Below, one piece after another: positions 27,124 through 35,632 of a DNA stretch of 64,000 bases. The stretch covers positions 1,631,501 through 1,695,500 of the forward strand of contig NZ_CP071501.1 in assembly GCF_017354985.1 (NCBI RefSeq), read 5' to 3'. The DNA is from Shewanella cyperi. Lineage in GTDB: Bacteria; Pseudomonadota; Gammaproteobacteria; Enterobacterales; Shewanellaceae. A program made the translations under genes and the position numbers. The stretch's first letter is position 1; each line of letters opens with the position of its first letter. The notes under the pieces were generated by a model that ran no database searches, was not told the DNA's origin, and saw only the letters and a program-made list of their open reading frames with translations.

Positions 27124-27477
27124 GTGAGCAAAATCCTGTTATCAGCCTTATTCGCAGCGTCCATGGCGGCGTTGTCCCTGTCACCCGCAGCGTTTGCTGC
27201 CGATGACCAATTGCAATCCGACTTCCATGCTGCCAAGGATGGTTGTGAGGCCTGCCACCAGAACGAGACCATGTCCGAAGACGGCATGTTCGAAAATGAC
27301 AAGTGTGTGTCCTGCCACAAGCCACTATCCGAAGGTGATGAAGTACATAAACCACACGACGGTGAAATTGTGTGTACCGACTGTCACGTGCAGCACGAGA
27401 TGAAAGTGGGCGAGCGTCCAACCTGTGAGGAGTGCCATGACGATGGCCGTACTGCAGAATCAACGCTGAAAAAATAA
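27124..27477 (+). CDS. cctA: Small tetraheme cytochrome c
   Basis: This periplasmic electron shuttle between CymA-type quinol oxidases and terminal or outer-membrane reductases is abundant in Shewanella. The precursor has 117 aa: a signal peptide to AFAADD (about 1-25), then four CxxCH haem motifs, CEACH, CVSCH, CTDCH and CEECH. The mature sequence follows the S. oneidensis STC pattern (SDFHA...CESCH, VHKPHDG.(I/L)VC.DCH, CHDDGRT...LKK). The start is GTG 27124 with GGAGG 8 bases upstream. It is monocistronic, with a terminator. It is one of the best pointers to Shewanella as host. Confidence 0.95.
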   Translation: MSKILLSALFAASMAALSLSPAAFAADDQLQSDFHAAKDGCEACHQNETMSEDGMFENDKCVSCHKPLSEGDEVHKPHDGEIVCTDCHVQHEMKVGERPTCEECHDDGRTAESTLKK

Positions 27478-27493
27478 CAGCACAGATAATGTT

Positions 27494-27521
27494 AAACGCC
27501 GGCCAACCGCCGGCGTTTTTT
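27494..27521 (+). terminator. Terminator after cctA
   Basis: ACGCCGGC pairs with GCCGGCGT around CAACC, with a T5-6 tract. Confidence 0.92.
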
Positions 27522-27566
27522 ATTGTGGCAACCAGCCTGAATGGAAACACCAAGCCGCATCGCTGA

Positions 27567-27599
27567 ACCACAAGGGTGCAAGCTTTGCACCCTTGTGGT
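27567..27599. repeat. 33-bp perfect palindrome upstream of the nas operon
   Basis: Two 15-base arms (27567-27581 and 27585-27599) are exact reverse complements around GCT. No T-tract follows on either side, so a terminator is unlikely. It lies about 55 bases before the sigma-54-type promoter and so is in the place where an enhancer or operator would be. Confidence 0.8.
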
Positions 27600-27654
27600 A
27601 CGTGGGTCGAATGAATGGTTTTTAAAATCCCTTAAAATCAAATAGATAAACATT

Positions 27655-27668
27655 GGCTTGTCCCTTGC
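27655..27668 (+). promoter_or_regulatory. Sigma-54-type promoter for nasA
   Basis: TTGGCTTG-TCCC-TTGCC contains GG (27655-27656) and GC (27667-27668) exactly 10 bases apart, the hallmark of -24/-12 promoters (consensus TGGCAC-N5-TTGC). It lies 36 bases before the nasA GTG. Nitrogen-limitation control through NtrC would suit nitrate assimilation. Confidence 0.65.
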
Positions 27669-27704
27669 CTGTCTCCTCTCTCCAATACGAGATGGGAGAA
27701 GCCT

Positions 27705-30452
27705 GTGAGAGAAGTCAACACTACCTGCGCTTACTGTGGCGTTGGCTGTGGTGTCAGCATTGCGCCGGATGGCAAGGGGGTGCATGGGGATGCCAGCCAC
27801 AGTGCCAACCTGGGGCGCTTGTGTCAGAAGGGTGAGCGCCTGCTGGACACCTTGCCGCTGCCATCCGCCCTGAGATACCCCCGTCTTCACGGCAAAACTA
27901 CGGACTGGGATTCGGCCATTGCCCTGATGGCTGAGCGTTTTTCTGCGGCCATCCGCGATCACGGCCCCGGGTCCGTGGCCCTGTACCTTTCCGGGCAACT
28001 CCTGACCGAGGATTACTTCGTCGCCAATAAGCTCGCCAAGGGCTTTTGGGGTACGGCCAACGTGGATACCAATTCCCGCCTGTGTATGTCGGCGGCGGTC
28101 AGCGCCCATCAGCGGGCCTTCGGTGAAGACCTGGTGCCCGGCTGTTACCAGGATTTTGAACAGGCCGAGCTGGTGGTCTTGGTGGGCTCCAACGCCGCCT
28201 GGACCCATCCCGTGTTGTTTCAGCGATTGCTGCGTGCCCGTGAGTCCCGTGGCACGAAAATAGTGGTGATTGACCCGAGGAAAACCGCCACAGCCGCCCA
28301 GGCCGATTGGCACATCTCCCTGTCACCCGGTGGGGACCTTGCGCTTTTTTCCCTGCTATTGCTGGAATTATCCCGTCAGGGCGCGGTAGATCCCGCCTAT
28401 GTCGAAGCCCATACCCAGGGGCTTGATGCCACCCTGGCCAGCCTGGACGCTGCCTTCGCAGACACAGGCGCCGCCGCCCGGGCCCTGGGGCTGTCCCTGC
28501 CTGAGCTGCAGAAGCTGGTGGATTTGTATCGCAGCAATAAAGTGGTCACCGCCTTTTGCCAGGGGGTGAATCAACAGGTAAGCGGCACAGACACCATCAA
28601 TGCCATCATCAATTGCCATCTGCTGCTGGGGCAAATTGGCAAGCCGGGCTGCGGTCCTTTCTCCCTCACGGGGCAACCCAATGCCATGGGGGGCCGTGAG
28701 GTGGGGGCGCTGGCGACCCAACTTGCCTGCCACCTGTCCTTTGGCGACGCCGAGCGGCAGTTGCTGCACGGTTTCTGGCCCGGCAGTCAACTGCCGGATG
28801 CGCCGGGACTCACCGCCACCGAACTGTTCCAGGCCATGGCGGACGGTAAAATCAAGGCCGTGTGGATCATGGCGACCAACCCCATGGTGTCGTTGCCGGA
28901 CCGGGAACTGGTGCAGCGGGCGCTGCAAACCTGTCCCTTCGTGGTGGTGTCGGATATCACCCCAGATACCGACACGGCGCAGCTGGCGGACCTGCTGTTG
29001 CCTGCGCTGGGCTGGTCGGAAAAGTCCGGCACTGTGACCAACTCGGAGCGCACCATCAGCCGCCAGCGGGCCTTCAGAGCGCCCAAGGGGGAGGCGAGGG
29101 CCGACTGGCAGGCGGTGTGCGCACTGGCGCAGGCCATGGGCTACGGCGGTTTTGACTATCCCTCAGTGGCAGCTATTTTCCGTGAGCATGCGGCGTTGTC
29201 CGCTGTGGTTAAAGGCGCCTTCCCGGAAAAACACTTCGATATCTCACCGCTCGCCACTTTGAGCGATGAGGCCTACGAGGCCATGGCGCCAATGCGCTGG
29301 CCCGTGGGCGCACAAGAGCCGCGGCTGTTTACCGATGGCCGATTCGCATTCAAGGATGACCGGGCGCGCTTTGTACCCCCGGCAGTCATACCATCTTTAC
29401 CGGCAATCAAGGCGGCGCCGGCTATCAATGAAAGGCCGGCCAGGCTCACCTTGGAGCCGGGCTGCTTCCAACTGAATTCGGGCCGCAGTCGCGATCAATG
29501 GCATACCCGTACCCGCACCGGCCACGTTGCCGCCCTGTGCCGCCAGGAATGGGAGCCGCAGCTTTATCTGGCCCCCAAAGATATGCAAGCGCTCGCGCTC
29601 AAAGAGGGGGATCTGGTCGCGCTGGCTATGCAAGAACATGCAGAGCAGGCCGATGGTGTAGCGGTAAAGACCTCGGAGCTAAAGAATGTGTCCAAGGCGG
29701 AACTGTTTTTGCCGGTGAAAAAGGACGACAGCCTGAAACCCGGCCATCCCTTTGTCTCCATGCACTGGACCGGGCAGGAGCTTGGCTCCGGTGTCAATGC
29801 CGTGGTTGCCGCCGAGGTGGATCCCATCTCCCGTCAGCCCGCCTTCAAGGGGCAAAAGGTGAGGCTCAGCCCCCTCGGGCCCCTCTGGAAGCTGGTGCAC
29901 TACGGTGAACAGGCATCCGGGCAGCAGCAGTATCTGAGGCGCCAGAAACTGTGTCTTGAGTCCGGCGCTGCCGAGGTGTTTTATTTTCCTCCCGGGGTAA
30001 CGCCTGCATCAGGAGTCACGCCCGCGCCCGAGGGCAACCTGGGCTGGCAGCTGAAGGCTCTGCGCTGGCAGCTCAAGGCTGGCCAGAAGACGATTTGGTT
30101 GCAGGCCTGGATCCGCGACGAAACCCTGGCCGGTTTCAATATCTCCGCCAAGGGCGATTTGCCACTGGACCATATTGCCCTTGCCGCCATGGTGGGCAGG
30201 CCGCTTGACGGCGCGCTGCTCAAGACGCTGGAGTCCCAGGTCCTGGCGGGTGACAGCCCCCTGGTGTGCCTGTGCCGGGGCGTCAGTCGTCAGGGGATTG
30301 AAACGGCGTTGGCACAATGTCCGGACGGTGCGGAACCACTGCTTTGGGCCAGTGAGCAAACGGGCTGCGGCAGTGGCTGTGGCAGTTGTCTTGGTGAAGT
30401 CAGGGCCATTGCCGATGAATTTCTTATGTCTGTGGAGGTATCCCATGGCTGA
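27705..30452 (+). CDS. nasA: Assimilatory nitrate reductase, catalytic subunit
   Basis: This cytoplasmic molybdenum enzyme reduces nitrate to nitrite for assimilation. The 915-aa protein has an N-terminal [4Fe-4S] set C8-x2-C11-x3-C15...C40 followed by K42, then Mo-bis-MGD domains with NTNSRLCMSA (about 124-133) and GSNAAWTHPV, and the C-terminal dinucleotide-binding domain (about 600-740). A BFD-like [2Fe-2S] domain ends it (CLCRGV...CGSGCGSC, about 863-901), as in Klebsiella NasA. The start is GTG 27705 with GGGAG about 7 bases upstream. No NasC-type FAD reductase gene is seen next to it, so the electron donor is unresolved. It overlaps cobA by 8 bases. Confidence 0.93.
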   Translation: MREVNTTCAYCGVGCGVSIAPDGKGVHGDASHSANLGRLCQKGERLLDTLPLPSALRYPRLHGKTTDWDSAIALMAERFSAAIRDHGPGSVALYLSGQLLTEDYFVANKLAKGFWGTANVDTNSRLCMSAAVSAHQRAFGEDLVPGCYQDFEQAELVVLVGSNAAWTHPVLFQRLLRARESRGTKIVVIDPRKTATAAQADWHISLSPGGDLALFSLLLLELSRQGAVDPAYVEAHTQGLDATLASLDAAFADTGAAARALGLSLPELQKLVDLYRSNKVVTAFCQGVNQQVSGTDTINAIINCHLLLGQIGKPGCGPFSLTGQPNAMGGREVGALATQLACHLSFGDAERQLLHGFWPGSQLPDAPGLTATELFQAMADGKIKAVWIMATNPMVSLPDRELVQRALQTCPFVVVSDITPDTDTAQLADLLLPALGWSEKSGTVTNSERTISRQRAFRAPKGEARADWQAVCALAQAMGYGGFDYPSVAAIFREHAALSAVVKGAFPEKHFDISPLATLSDEAYEAMAPMRWPVGAQEPRLFTDGRFAFKDDRARFVPPAVIPSLPAIKAAPAINERPARLTLEPGCFQLNSGRSRDQWHTRTRTGHVAALCRQEWEPQLYLAPKDMQALALKEGDLVALAMQEHAEQADGVAVKTSELKNVSKAELFLPVKKDDSLKPGHPFVSMHWTGQELGSGVNAVVAAEVDPISRQPAFKGQKVRLSPLGPLWKLVHYGEQASGQQQYLRRQKLCLESGAAEVFYFPPGVTPASGVTPAPEGNLGWQLKALRWQLKAGQKTIWLQAWIRDETLAGFNISAKGDLPLDHIALAAMVGRPLDGALLKTLESQVLAGDSPLVCLCRGVSRQGIETALAQCPDGAEPLLWASEQTGCGSGCGSCLGEVRAIADEFLMSVEVSHG

Positions 30453-31269
30453 TCTGACGTCCTTGATTAGCGCCCTTGGGGGCGAGTTTTTACCCGGCAC
30501 TGTGGTACTGGCGGGGGCCGGCTGTGGTGATGTGGGCAGTCTGACCCTGGATGTGCTGGCGCTGCTGCGCCGCTGTGATGCCCTGGTGTATGACGCTCTG
30601 GTGGATGAGTCTGTGCTGGCGCTGGCCAATCCCGGGGCCCGGCGCATTGCCATGGGCAAAAGAGCCGGTGGCCAGTCGGCGCATCAGGATGAGATTAACC
30701 TGTGTCTGGCAACGCTGGCCGGTGAGGGACTCAGGGTGCTCAGGCTCAAGGGCGGCGATCCCGGCGTCTTTGGCCGCGGCGGCGAGGAAGCGGCGTTTTT
30801 GCTGACACGGGGCATTGATTGTCGCTGGCTGCCCGGTGTCAGTGCGGCCCTGGGCTGCGGTGCCGCTGCCATGATCCCCCTGACCCACAGGGGGCAGTCG
30901 CGCTCGGTCACCCTGATCACGGGTCGCCAAATTGGCGGCAATGCCAGTCGCCATTGGCAGCAATCCCTGGCCCTTGGCAGCACCCTGGTGTTTTACATGG
31001 GCGCCGCCCAGGCCGCCGCAATTGCCGCCAGTCTCAAGCTTGCCGGGGCCGACGGCGCCTTGTCTTGTGCCCTGGTGCGCGACGGTGGTCGTCCCGGACA
31101 AAGGCTCGAATTCTGTTGCCTCGATGAGCTTGCCACCGCCGCCAGAAACCTGGGGGGTGACGGCCCTTGCCTTATCATGGTGGGTGAGGTCTGCGCCATA
31201 GGTGAAGAGCTGACCGCACTGCGGGCGGGGCTGGGCAGGTTGAGTGCGACGGAGGTGGCCCATGGCTGA
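30445..31269 (+). CDS. cobA: Uroporphyrinogen-III C-methyltransferase
   Basis: This SAM-dependent enzyme makes precorrin-2, the precursor of siroheme, the NirB cofactor. Motifs: GAGCGDVGSLTLDVL (about 20-34), YDALVDESVL, GKRAGGQSAHQDEIN, and the signature LRLKGGDPGVFGRGGEE (about 97-113). The length is 274 aa. ATG 30445 is supported by GGAGG at 30434-30438. It is fused to neither CysG domain, so the oxidase/ferrochelatase steps must be encoded elsewhere. It overlaps both neighbours, which shows strong translational coupling in nasA-cobA-ybiB. Confidence 0.93.
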   Translation: MADLTSLISALGGEFLPGTVVLAGAGCGDVGSLTLDVLALLRRCDALVYDALVDESVLALANPGARRIAMGKRAGGQSAHQDEINLCLATLAGEGLRVLRLKGGDPGVFGRGGEEAAFLLTRGIDCRWLPGVSAALGCGAAAMIPLTHRGQSRSVTLITGRQIGGNASRHWQQSLALGSTLVFYMGAAQAAAIAASLKLAGADGALSCALVRDGGRPGQRLEFCCLDELATAARNLGGDGPCLIMVGEVCAIGEELTALRAGLGRLSATEVAHG

Positions 31270-32524
31270 CGGATTTGATCACAGCGCCAAGGCGTTACTT
31301 AGGGCCATCGCCTGCGGCCCGAAACGGGCACGGACCTTAACCCTGGAGGAAAGCCGCGCCTTGCTCCTTGGCTGGTCGGCGCAGGAGGTCACCGACCTGT
31401 CCCTTGGCGCCGCGCTGATGGTGATGCGCAGCCGCGGCGAAACCCCGGCCGAAGTGGCGGGGGTGGCGCTGGCGCTGCGCCAGCTCATTGCCTCCGCTGC
31501 CGGGGAAGAAGCAAGTGCAAGCCCTGGTGCCGGCGCCAGCTCTACTCCCTTTATCGATTGGCCCTGTTATGCCGGCAAGCGTGGCCAGTTTCCCTGGCTG
31601 CTGTATGGGGTAAAACGCTTGCAGGCCGAGGGCATTCCGGTGCTGTTGCACGGCGATGATGGTCGCGATGCGGCCAGACCCGGCGGCTATAGCCGCCGCA
31701 GCCATGTGGGGCAGGCGCTGCACCATGTGGGGATCCCCACCGCAACTTCAGTTGCCGAGGCCCGCGCCTTTATTGGGGACGGTGTCAGTTGTTACCTGCC
31801 ACTGTCGGCGATACTGCCGCGTTGGCGCGAGCTTGGCTCACTGCATGCCACCCTGGGTATTCGCAGCTTGCTGACCCAGGCGCTGAAATTTATCAATCCC
31901 TTGAATGCGCCCCTGGGCATGCGGGCCTTCTTTCACCCCAAACTGGAGCAGCACTACGCCGAGGTCATTGCCTTGATGGCCAGGGAGCAGGGGCACGGAG
32001 CCCGGCAGTTGTTGTTCCGCGGTTTTCAGGGCGAGGCCGAACCCAATCCCAGGGTGGAGACCGAGTTGTGGCAGATTGATGCAGATGCTTATGCAGAGGG
32101 CCATGCAAATGGTGCCTGCCCGCGGGTGCCGTCCTGGTTGCTGCCCGCCTGTGCTCCCGAGGGCACCCAGGCCAGCCTCAATGCGTTGGCCGACGATGCA
32201 ATGGCGCACCGGCAACTGGGTGCATCGGCCTTGCCGGGTGCCGGGGATGACACCTGGCAGGGGGCCTGTGTCCGGGCGTCCCTGGCCGCCGCCTATCTGC
32301 TGACCGAACGGGCGGACTGCGCCGACGCGGCATTGGCACTGGCCTACTCGGGCAAGGCACAGGGTTCCGGGCCCGTTGGCCGGCTTTGTGCCCTGATGAT
32401 GGCCGAAGGGGTGACCGAGGCCGAAGCGCTGGGATTGCTGCGGCGCCACTCGATGCACACGGGCCAATCCATGGCGGTGCTGGCCGATAGCCTGCTGCGC
32501 CAAAGGGGTGCAGTTGCCCAATAA
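31262..32524 (+). CDS. YbiB-like protein (anthranilate phosphoribosyltransferase fold)
   Basis: The 420-aa protein resembles the glycosyl transferase family represented by E. coli YbiB, which shares the TrpD fold. It has an N-terminal helical domain, the middle motif HGDDGRDAARPGG (about 132-144), the long LTQALKFINPLNAPLGM helix region and a C-terminal domain with PSWLLPAC. YbiB binds nucleic acids and has no proved enzymatic activity. Homologues are often found in nas operons, but their role there is unknown. ATG 31262 has GGAGG at 31251-31255 and overlaps cobA by 8 bases. Confidence 0.75.
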   Translation: MADGFDHSAKALLRAIACGPKRARTLTLEESRALLLGWSAQEVTDLSLGAALMVMRSRGETPAEVAGVALALRQLIASAAGEEASASPGAGASSTPFIDWPCYAGKRGQFPWLLYGVKRLQAEGIPVLLHGDDGRDAARPGGYSRRSHVGQALHHVGIPTATSVAEARAFIGDGVSCYLPLSAILPRWRELGSLHATLGIRSLLTQALKFINPLNAPLGMRAFFHPKLEQHYAEVIALMAREQGHGARQLLFRGFQGEAEPNPRVETELWQIDADAYAEGHANGACPRVPSWLLPACAPEGTQASLNALADDAMAHRQLGASALPGAGDDTWQGACVRASLAAAYLLTERADCADAALALAYSGKAQGSGPVGRLCALMMAEGVTEAEALGLLRRHSMHTGQSMAVLADSLLRQRGAVAQ

Positions 32525-32594
32525 TGACGCACCGGTACAGGGATGCTCACCCGAGTAACAATGAAATAGTAAGTAAAAACAGCAAGATAAAAAG

Positions 32595-32610
32595 TGGCAC
32601 GGTCTGTGCC
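32595..32610 (+). promoter_or_regulatory. Sigma-54-type promoter for nirB
   Basis: TGGCAC-GGTCT-GTGCC has GG (32596-32597) and GC (32608-32609) exactly 10 bases apart and matches TGGCAC-N5-TTGC at 9 of 10 fixed positions. Transcription would begin near 32620, giving a leader of about 135 bases before nirB. Confidence 0.75.
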
Positions 32611-32643
32611 TTATGAAAAGTGGCTTCCAACGTTCGGTAAGCC

Positions 32644-32740
32644 TGACCTGCGGTCAATTCGGGGCGCCAAGCCGCCCCACTCAATTTGAATCTTATGGCA
32701 AAGGCGCCTCGCTCCCATTACCGGAGCAGGTGCCTTTTTT
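32644..32740 (+). promoter_or_regulatory. nirB leader with attenuator-like terminator
   Basis: Three successive hairpins lie in the leader: TGACC/GGTCA (32644-32656), GGGGCG/CGCCCC with a 6-base loop (32661-32678), and a long stem 32700-32737 (15 pairs, one bulge, 7-base loop) ending in T6 at 32735-32740. The last is a normal intrinsic terminator, yet it stands only 8 bases before the nirB ribosome site. This is the layout of an antitermination-controlled leader, such as the Klebsiella nas leader read by the ANTAR protein NasR. No ANTAR gene is visible in this window. Confidence 0.7.
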
Positions 32741-32756
32741 GTTTTCTGGAGGTCTT

Positions 32757-35306
32757 ATGTCCAATCACAAACCCCGGGTCGTCGTGGTCGGCAATGGCAT
32801 GGTGGGGCACCACTTTGTTGAATATGTCTGTGAGCAGGGCTGGCAAGGCCGCTGGGACTTGCTGGTAATAGGTGCCGAGCGCCAGATTGCCTACGACAGG
32901 GTACAGTTGTCGTCCTATTTTCAGGGCCGGGCCCTGGATGAGCTGGCCCTTGGCACCGAGGCCCAATACCGGGCCTGGGGCGTTGAGCTGAAGCTGGGTT
33001 GCAAGGTGGTATCGCTGAACCCGGAAGATAAGCAGTTGACCCTGGATAGCGGCGAGACCCTGGCCTATGACCATCTGGTGCTGGCCACAGGTTCCTACGG
33101 CTTCGTGCCGCCCATTCCCGGTGCCGACAAGGAGGCCTGCCTGGTGTATCGCACCACAGAGGATCTGCTGGCCATCGAAGCGGCGGCCAGGGACTCCCGC
33201 TCCGGGGTGGTCATAGGCGGCGGTCTGTTGGGACTGGAGGCGGCCAATGCGCTCAAGAGCCTGGGGCTCAAGACCCATGTGGTGGAATTTGCCCCCCAAT
33301 TGATGCCGGTGCAGCTGGATGCCGAAGGCGGCGAGCTGCTGCGCAGCAAGATTGAAGCCCTTGGGGTGTCGGTGCATACCGCCAGGGCCACCAGTGCCAT
33401 CCTCGACGGTGAAACCGCCCGCTTGCGGCTGTCCTTCACCGACGGCGAAATCCTGGAAACCGATATGCTGGTGTTTTCCGCCGGTATTCGCCCCTTCGAT
33501 GAGCTTGGCAAGGCCGCCGGGTTGGCCCTGGGCGCCCGGGGGGGATTTGCCGTCGATGGCCTGATGCGCACCAGTGCGCCCGGGGTGTTTGCCATCGGCG
33601 AGTGTGCCAGTTGGCAGGACAGGATTTTCGGTTTGGTGGCCCCGGGCTATCAAATGGCCCGCATTGCCGCCGACACCCTGATGCATGATGCCTTCGGCGC
33701 CGCCTTGCCCGAGGCTTTTGTCGGGGCCGACATGAGTACCAAACTCAAACTGCTGGGCATAGACGTGGGCGCCATAGGCAACAGTCGCGGCAACGACGAG
33801 CTGCCCTTTGTGGAGTTCAGTGATGCGGTCACGGGCGTCTACAAAAAACTCTGGCTCGACGAGTCCGGCACCAGGCTGGCCGGCGCATTGCTGGTGGGTG
33901 ATGCCAGCGACTATGGGCGCCTGCTTGGCCGCTACCTCGGGGGCAGCGTCATCGACGGCAGCCCGGCGGCGCTGCTGTTGGGTGAGCCTGCCAGCACCAG
34001 CGCCGATGCCCTGGTGTGCTCCTGCCATCAGGTAAGCCACAGCGCCATAGTCAAGGCGGTCAAGGACGGCTGTGAAACCCTGGGCGACATCAAGCGCTGC
34101 ACCAAGGCCGCCAGCGGCTGCGGCGGCTGTGGTCCCGAGGTGCAGAAAATTCTCGACACCGCTCTGGCCGAGGCCGGCAAGGCACGCGACAGCTCCCTTT
34201 GCCCCCATTTCGGTTACAGCCGCCAGGAGCTGTTTCACCTGTGCGCCCTGGAAGAGATCAAAGACTTCGAGACCCTGCTGACACGCCATGGACGCCCCGG
34301 CGCCCATCCCTATGGCTGCGCCGTCTGCCAGCCGGTGGCGGCCTCCATTTTCGCCACCCTGCATAACGATCATGTGCTGGGGGACGACAGGGCCAGGCTG
34401 CAGGACACCAATGATGCCTTCCTCGGCAACCTGCAAAAGGACGGCACTTACTCTGTGGTGCCCCGCATCGCCGGCGGCGAAATCACCCCGGAAAAACTGA
34501 TAGTGCTGGGGGAGGTGGCCCGGGATTTTGATCTGTACACCAAGATCACCGGCGGCCAGCGTATCGATTTGTTCGGGGCCCGCCTCGAGGATCTGCCGGC
34601 CATCTGGACAGTGCTGGTGGAGGCCGGCTTTGAAACAGGTCATGCCTACGGCAAGTCCCTGCGCACCGTGAAGTCCTGCGTCGGCAGCACCTGGTGCCGT
34701 TATGGGGTGCAGGACTCGGTGTCCATGGCCATCACCCTCGAGCACAGGTACAAGGGGCTGCGCTCGCCACACAAACTCAAACTGGCGGTATCCGGTTGTG
34801 CCCGGGAATGCGCCGAGGCCCAGAGCAAGGACATAGGGGTGATTGCCACCGACAAGGGCTGGAACCTGTATGTGGGGGGCAACGGCGGCATGCGGCCCCG
34901 CCACGCTGATCTGTTTGCCAGTGATCTGTCCGACGAAGCACTCATCGACTGTATCGACAGGATACTGATGTTTTACGCCAGCACCGCCGATCGGCTGCAA
35001 CGCACCTCGGTCTGGCTCGAGTCCCTCGAAGGTGGCGTCGACTATCTGCGCCGGGTGGTGCTGGAAGACAGCCTGGGGCTGGGGGCAGAACTCAGTCGCC
35101 GCATGCAGCAGCTGGTGGACAGCTACCGCTGTGAGTGGAAGGCCGCCATCGAAGATCCCGCCATCCGGCGCCGCTTTGTGGAATTTGTCAATCCAGCACC
35201 AACCGCTGCGCCTGAGCTGCCCTACCGCAGGGTAAGGGGCCAGAAAATGCCGCTGACCCCAGCCCAGGCCAAAGATTTGCGAATTGATATCAAGGAGTTG
35301 TCATGA
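32757..35306 (+). CDS. nirB: Nitrite reductase (NADH), large subunit
   Basis: This cytoplasmic enzyme reduces nitrite to ammonium with six electrons from NADH. Domains: FAD/NAD(P) oxidoreductase (about 1-400, VVVGNGMVGHHFVEY at the start and VIGGGLLGLEAANAL near 155), BFD-like [2Fe-2S] domain (about 420-470, CSCHQ...CTKAASGCGGC), then ferredoxin-like and sirohaem/[4Fe-4S] domains with SCVGSTWCRYG (about 640) and KLAVSGCARECAEAQ (about 678-692), giving the C-x5-C...C-x3-C ligand pattern. The length is 849 aa. ATG 32757 has GGAGGT upstream; the frame extending back to 32613 lies in the leader. Confidence 0.95.
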   Translation: MSNHKPRVVVVGNGMVGHHFVEYVCEQGWQGRWDLLVIGAERQIAYDRVQLSSYFQGRALDELALGTEAQYRAWGVELKLGCKVVSLNPEDKQLTLDSGETLAYDHLVLATGSYGFVPPIPGADKEACLVYRTTEDLLAIEAAARDSRSGVVIGGGLLGLEAANALKSLGLKTHVVEFAPQLMPVQLDAEGGELLRSKIEALGVSVHTARATSAILDGETARLRLSFTDGEILETDMLVFSAGIRPFDELGKAAGLALGARGGFAVDGLMRTSAPGVFAIGECASWQDRIFGLVAPGYQMARIAADTLMHDAFGAALPEAFVGADMSTKLKLLGIDVGAIGNSRGNDELPFVEFSDAVTGVYKKLWLDESGTRLAGALLVGDASDYGRLLGRYLGGSVIDGSPAALLLGEPASTSADALVCSCHQVSHSAIVKAVKDGCETLGDIKRCTKAASGCGGCGPEVQKILDTALAEAGKARDSSLCPHFGYSRQELFHLCALEEIKDFETLLTRHGRPGAHPYGCAVCQPVAASIFATLHNDHVLGDDRARLQDTNDAFLGNLQKDGTYSVVPRIAGGEITPEKLIVLGEVARDFDLYTKITGGQRIDLFGARLEDLPAIWTVLVEAGFETGHAYGKSLRTVKSCVGSTWCRYGVQDSVSMAITLEHRYKGLRSPHKLKLAVSGCARECAEAQSKDIGVIATDKGWNLYVGGNGGMRPRHADLFASDLSDEALIDCIDRILMFYASTADRLQRTSVWLESLEGGVDYLRRVVLEDSLGLGAELSRRMQQLVDSYRCEWKAAIEDPAIRRRFVEFVNPAPTAAPELPYRRVRGQKMPLTPAQAKDLRIDIKELS

Positions 35307-35632
35307 ACTGGACCCAAGTGTGTGAAAAAGAAGCCCTGCCCGAGGGCGCCGGTGTTGCAGCCTGGCTCGGCAGCCGTCCGGTGGCGATTTTCAATTTGGG
35401 CCACCGCGGCCTGTACGCCCTGGATAACCGCTGTCCGGCCACAGGCGTCAGCCTGCTCGCCCGGGGCCAGGTGTGCGAGCTGGCGGGGGAGCTGTATGTT
35501 TGCTCGCCCCTTTACAAACAACATTTTCATCTGACAACCGGTGAATGCCTGGAAGACACAGAGCTCAATGCCATCCCCATTGTGGTGAAAGCCGACGCAG
35601 CAGGGGTGTGGCTGGCCGGGGAGGGCGCATAA
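35303..35632 (+). CDS. nirD: Nitrite reductase (NADH), small subunit
   Basis: The 109-aa protein has a Rieske-like fold but lacks the usual C-x-H...C-x2-H cluster ligands, as is normal for NirD of the NADH-nitrite reductase type. It starts MNWTQVCEKEALPEGAG and contains VAIFNLGHRGLYALDNRCP (about 31-49) and SPLYKQHFHLTTGECL. It is coupled to nirB (ATGA) and to the transporter (TAATG), so all three are translated together. Confidence 0.92.
   Translation: MNWTQVCEKEALPEGAGVAAWLGSRPVAIFNLGHRGLYALDNRCPATGVSLLARGQVCELAGELYVCSPLYKQHFHLTTGECLEDTELNAIPIVVKADAAGVWLAGEGA

Noticed and set aside
27567..27599. Second cctA terminator
   Set aside because: A good terminator already lies at 27494-27521, and this palindrome has no T-tract on either side.
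32718..35000. Very long minus-strand open frame opposite nirB (760 codons)
   Set aside because: nirB on the plus strand is fully conserved; the antisense frame is a by-product of high G+C codon use.
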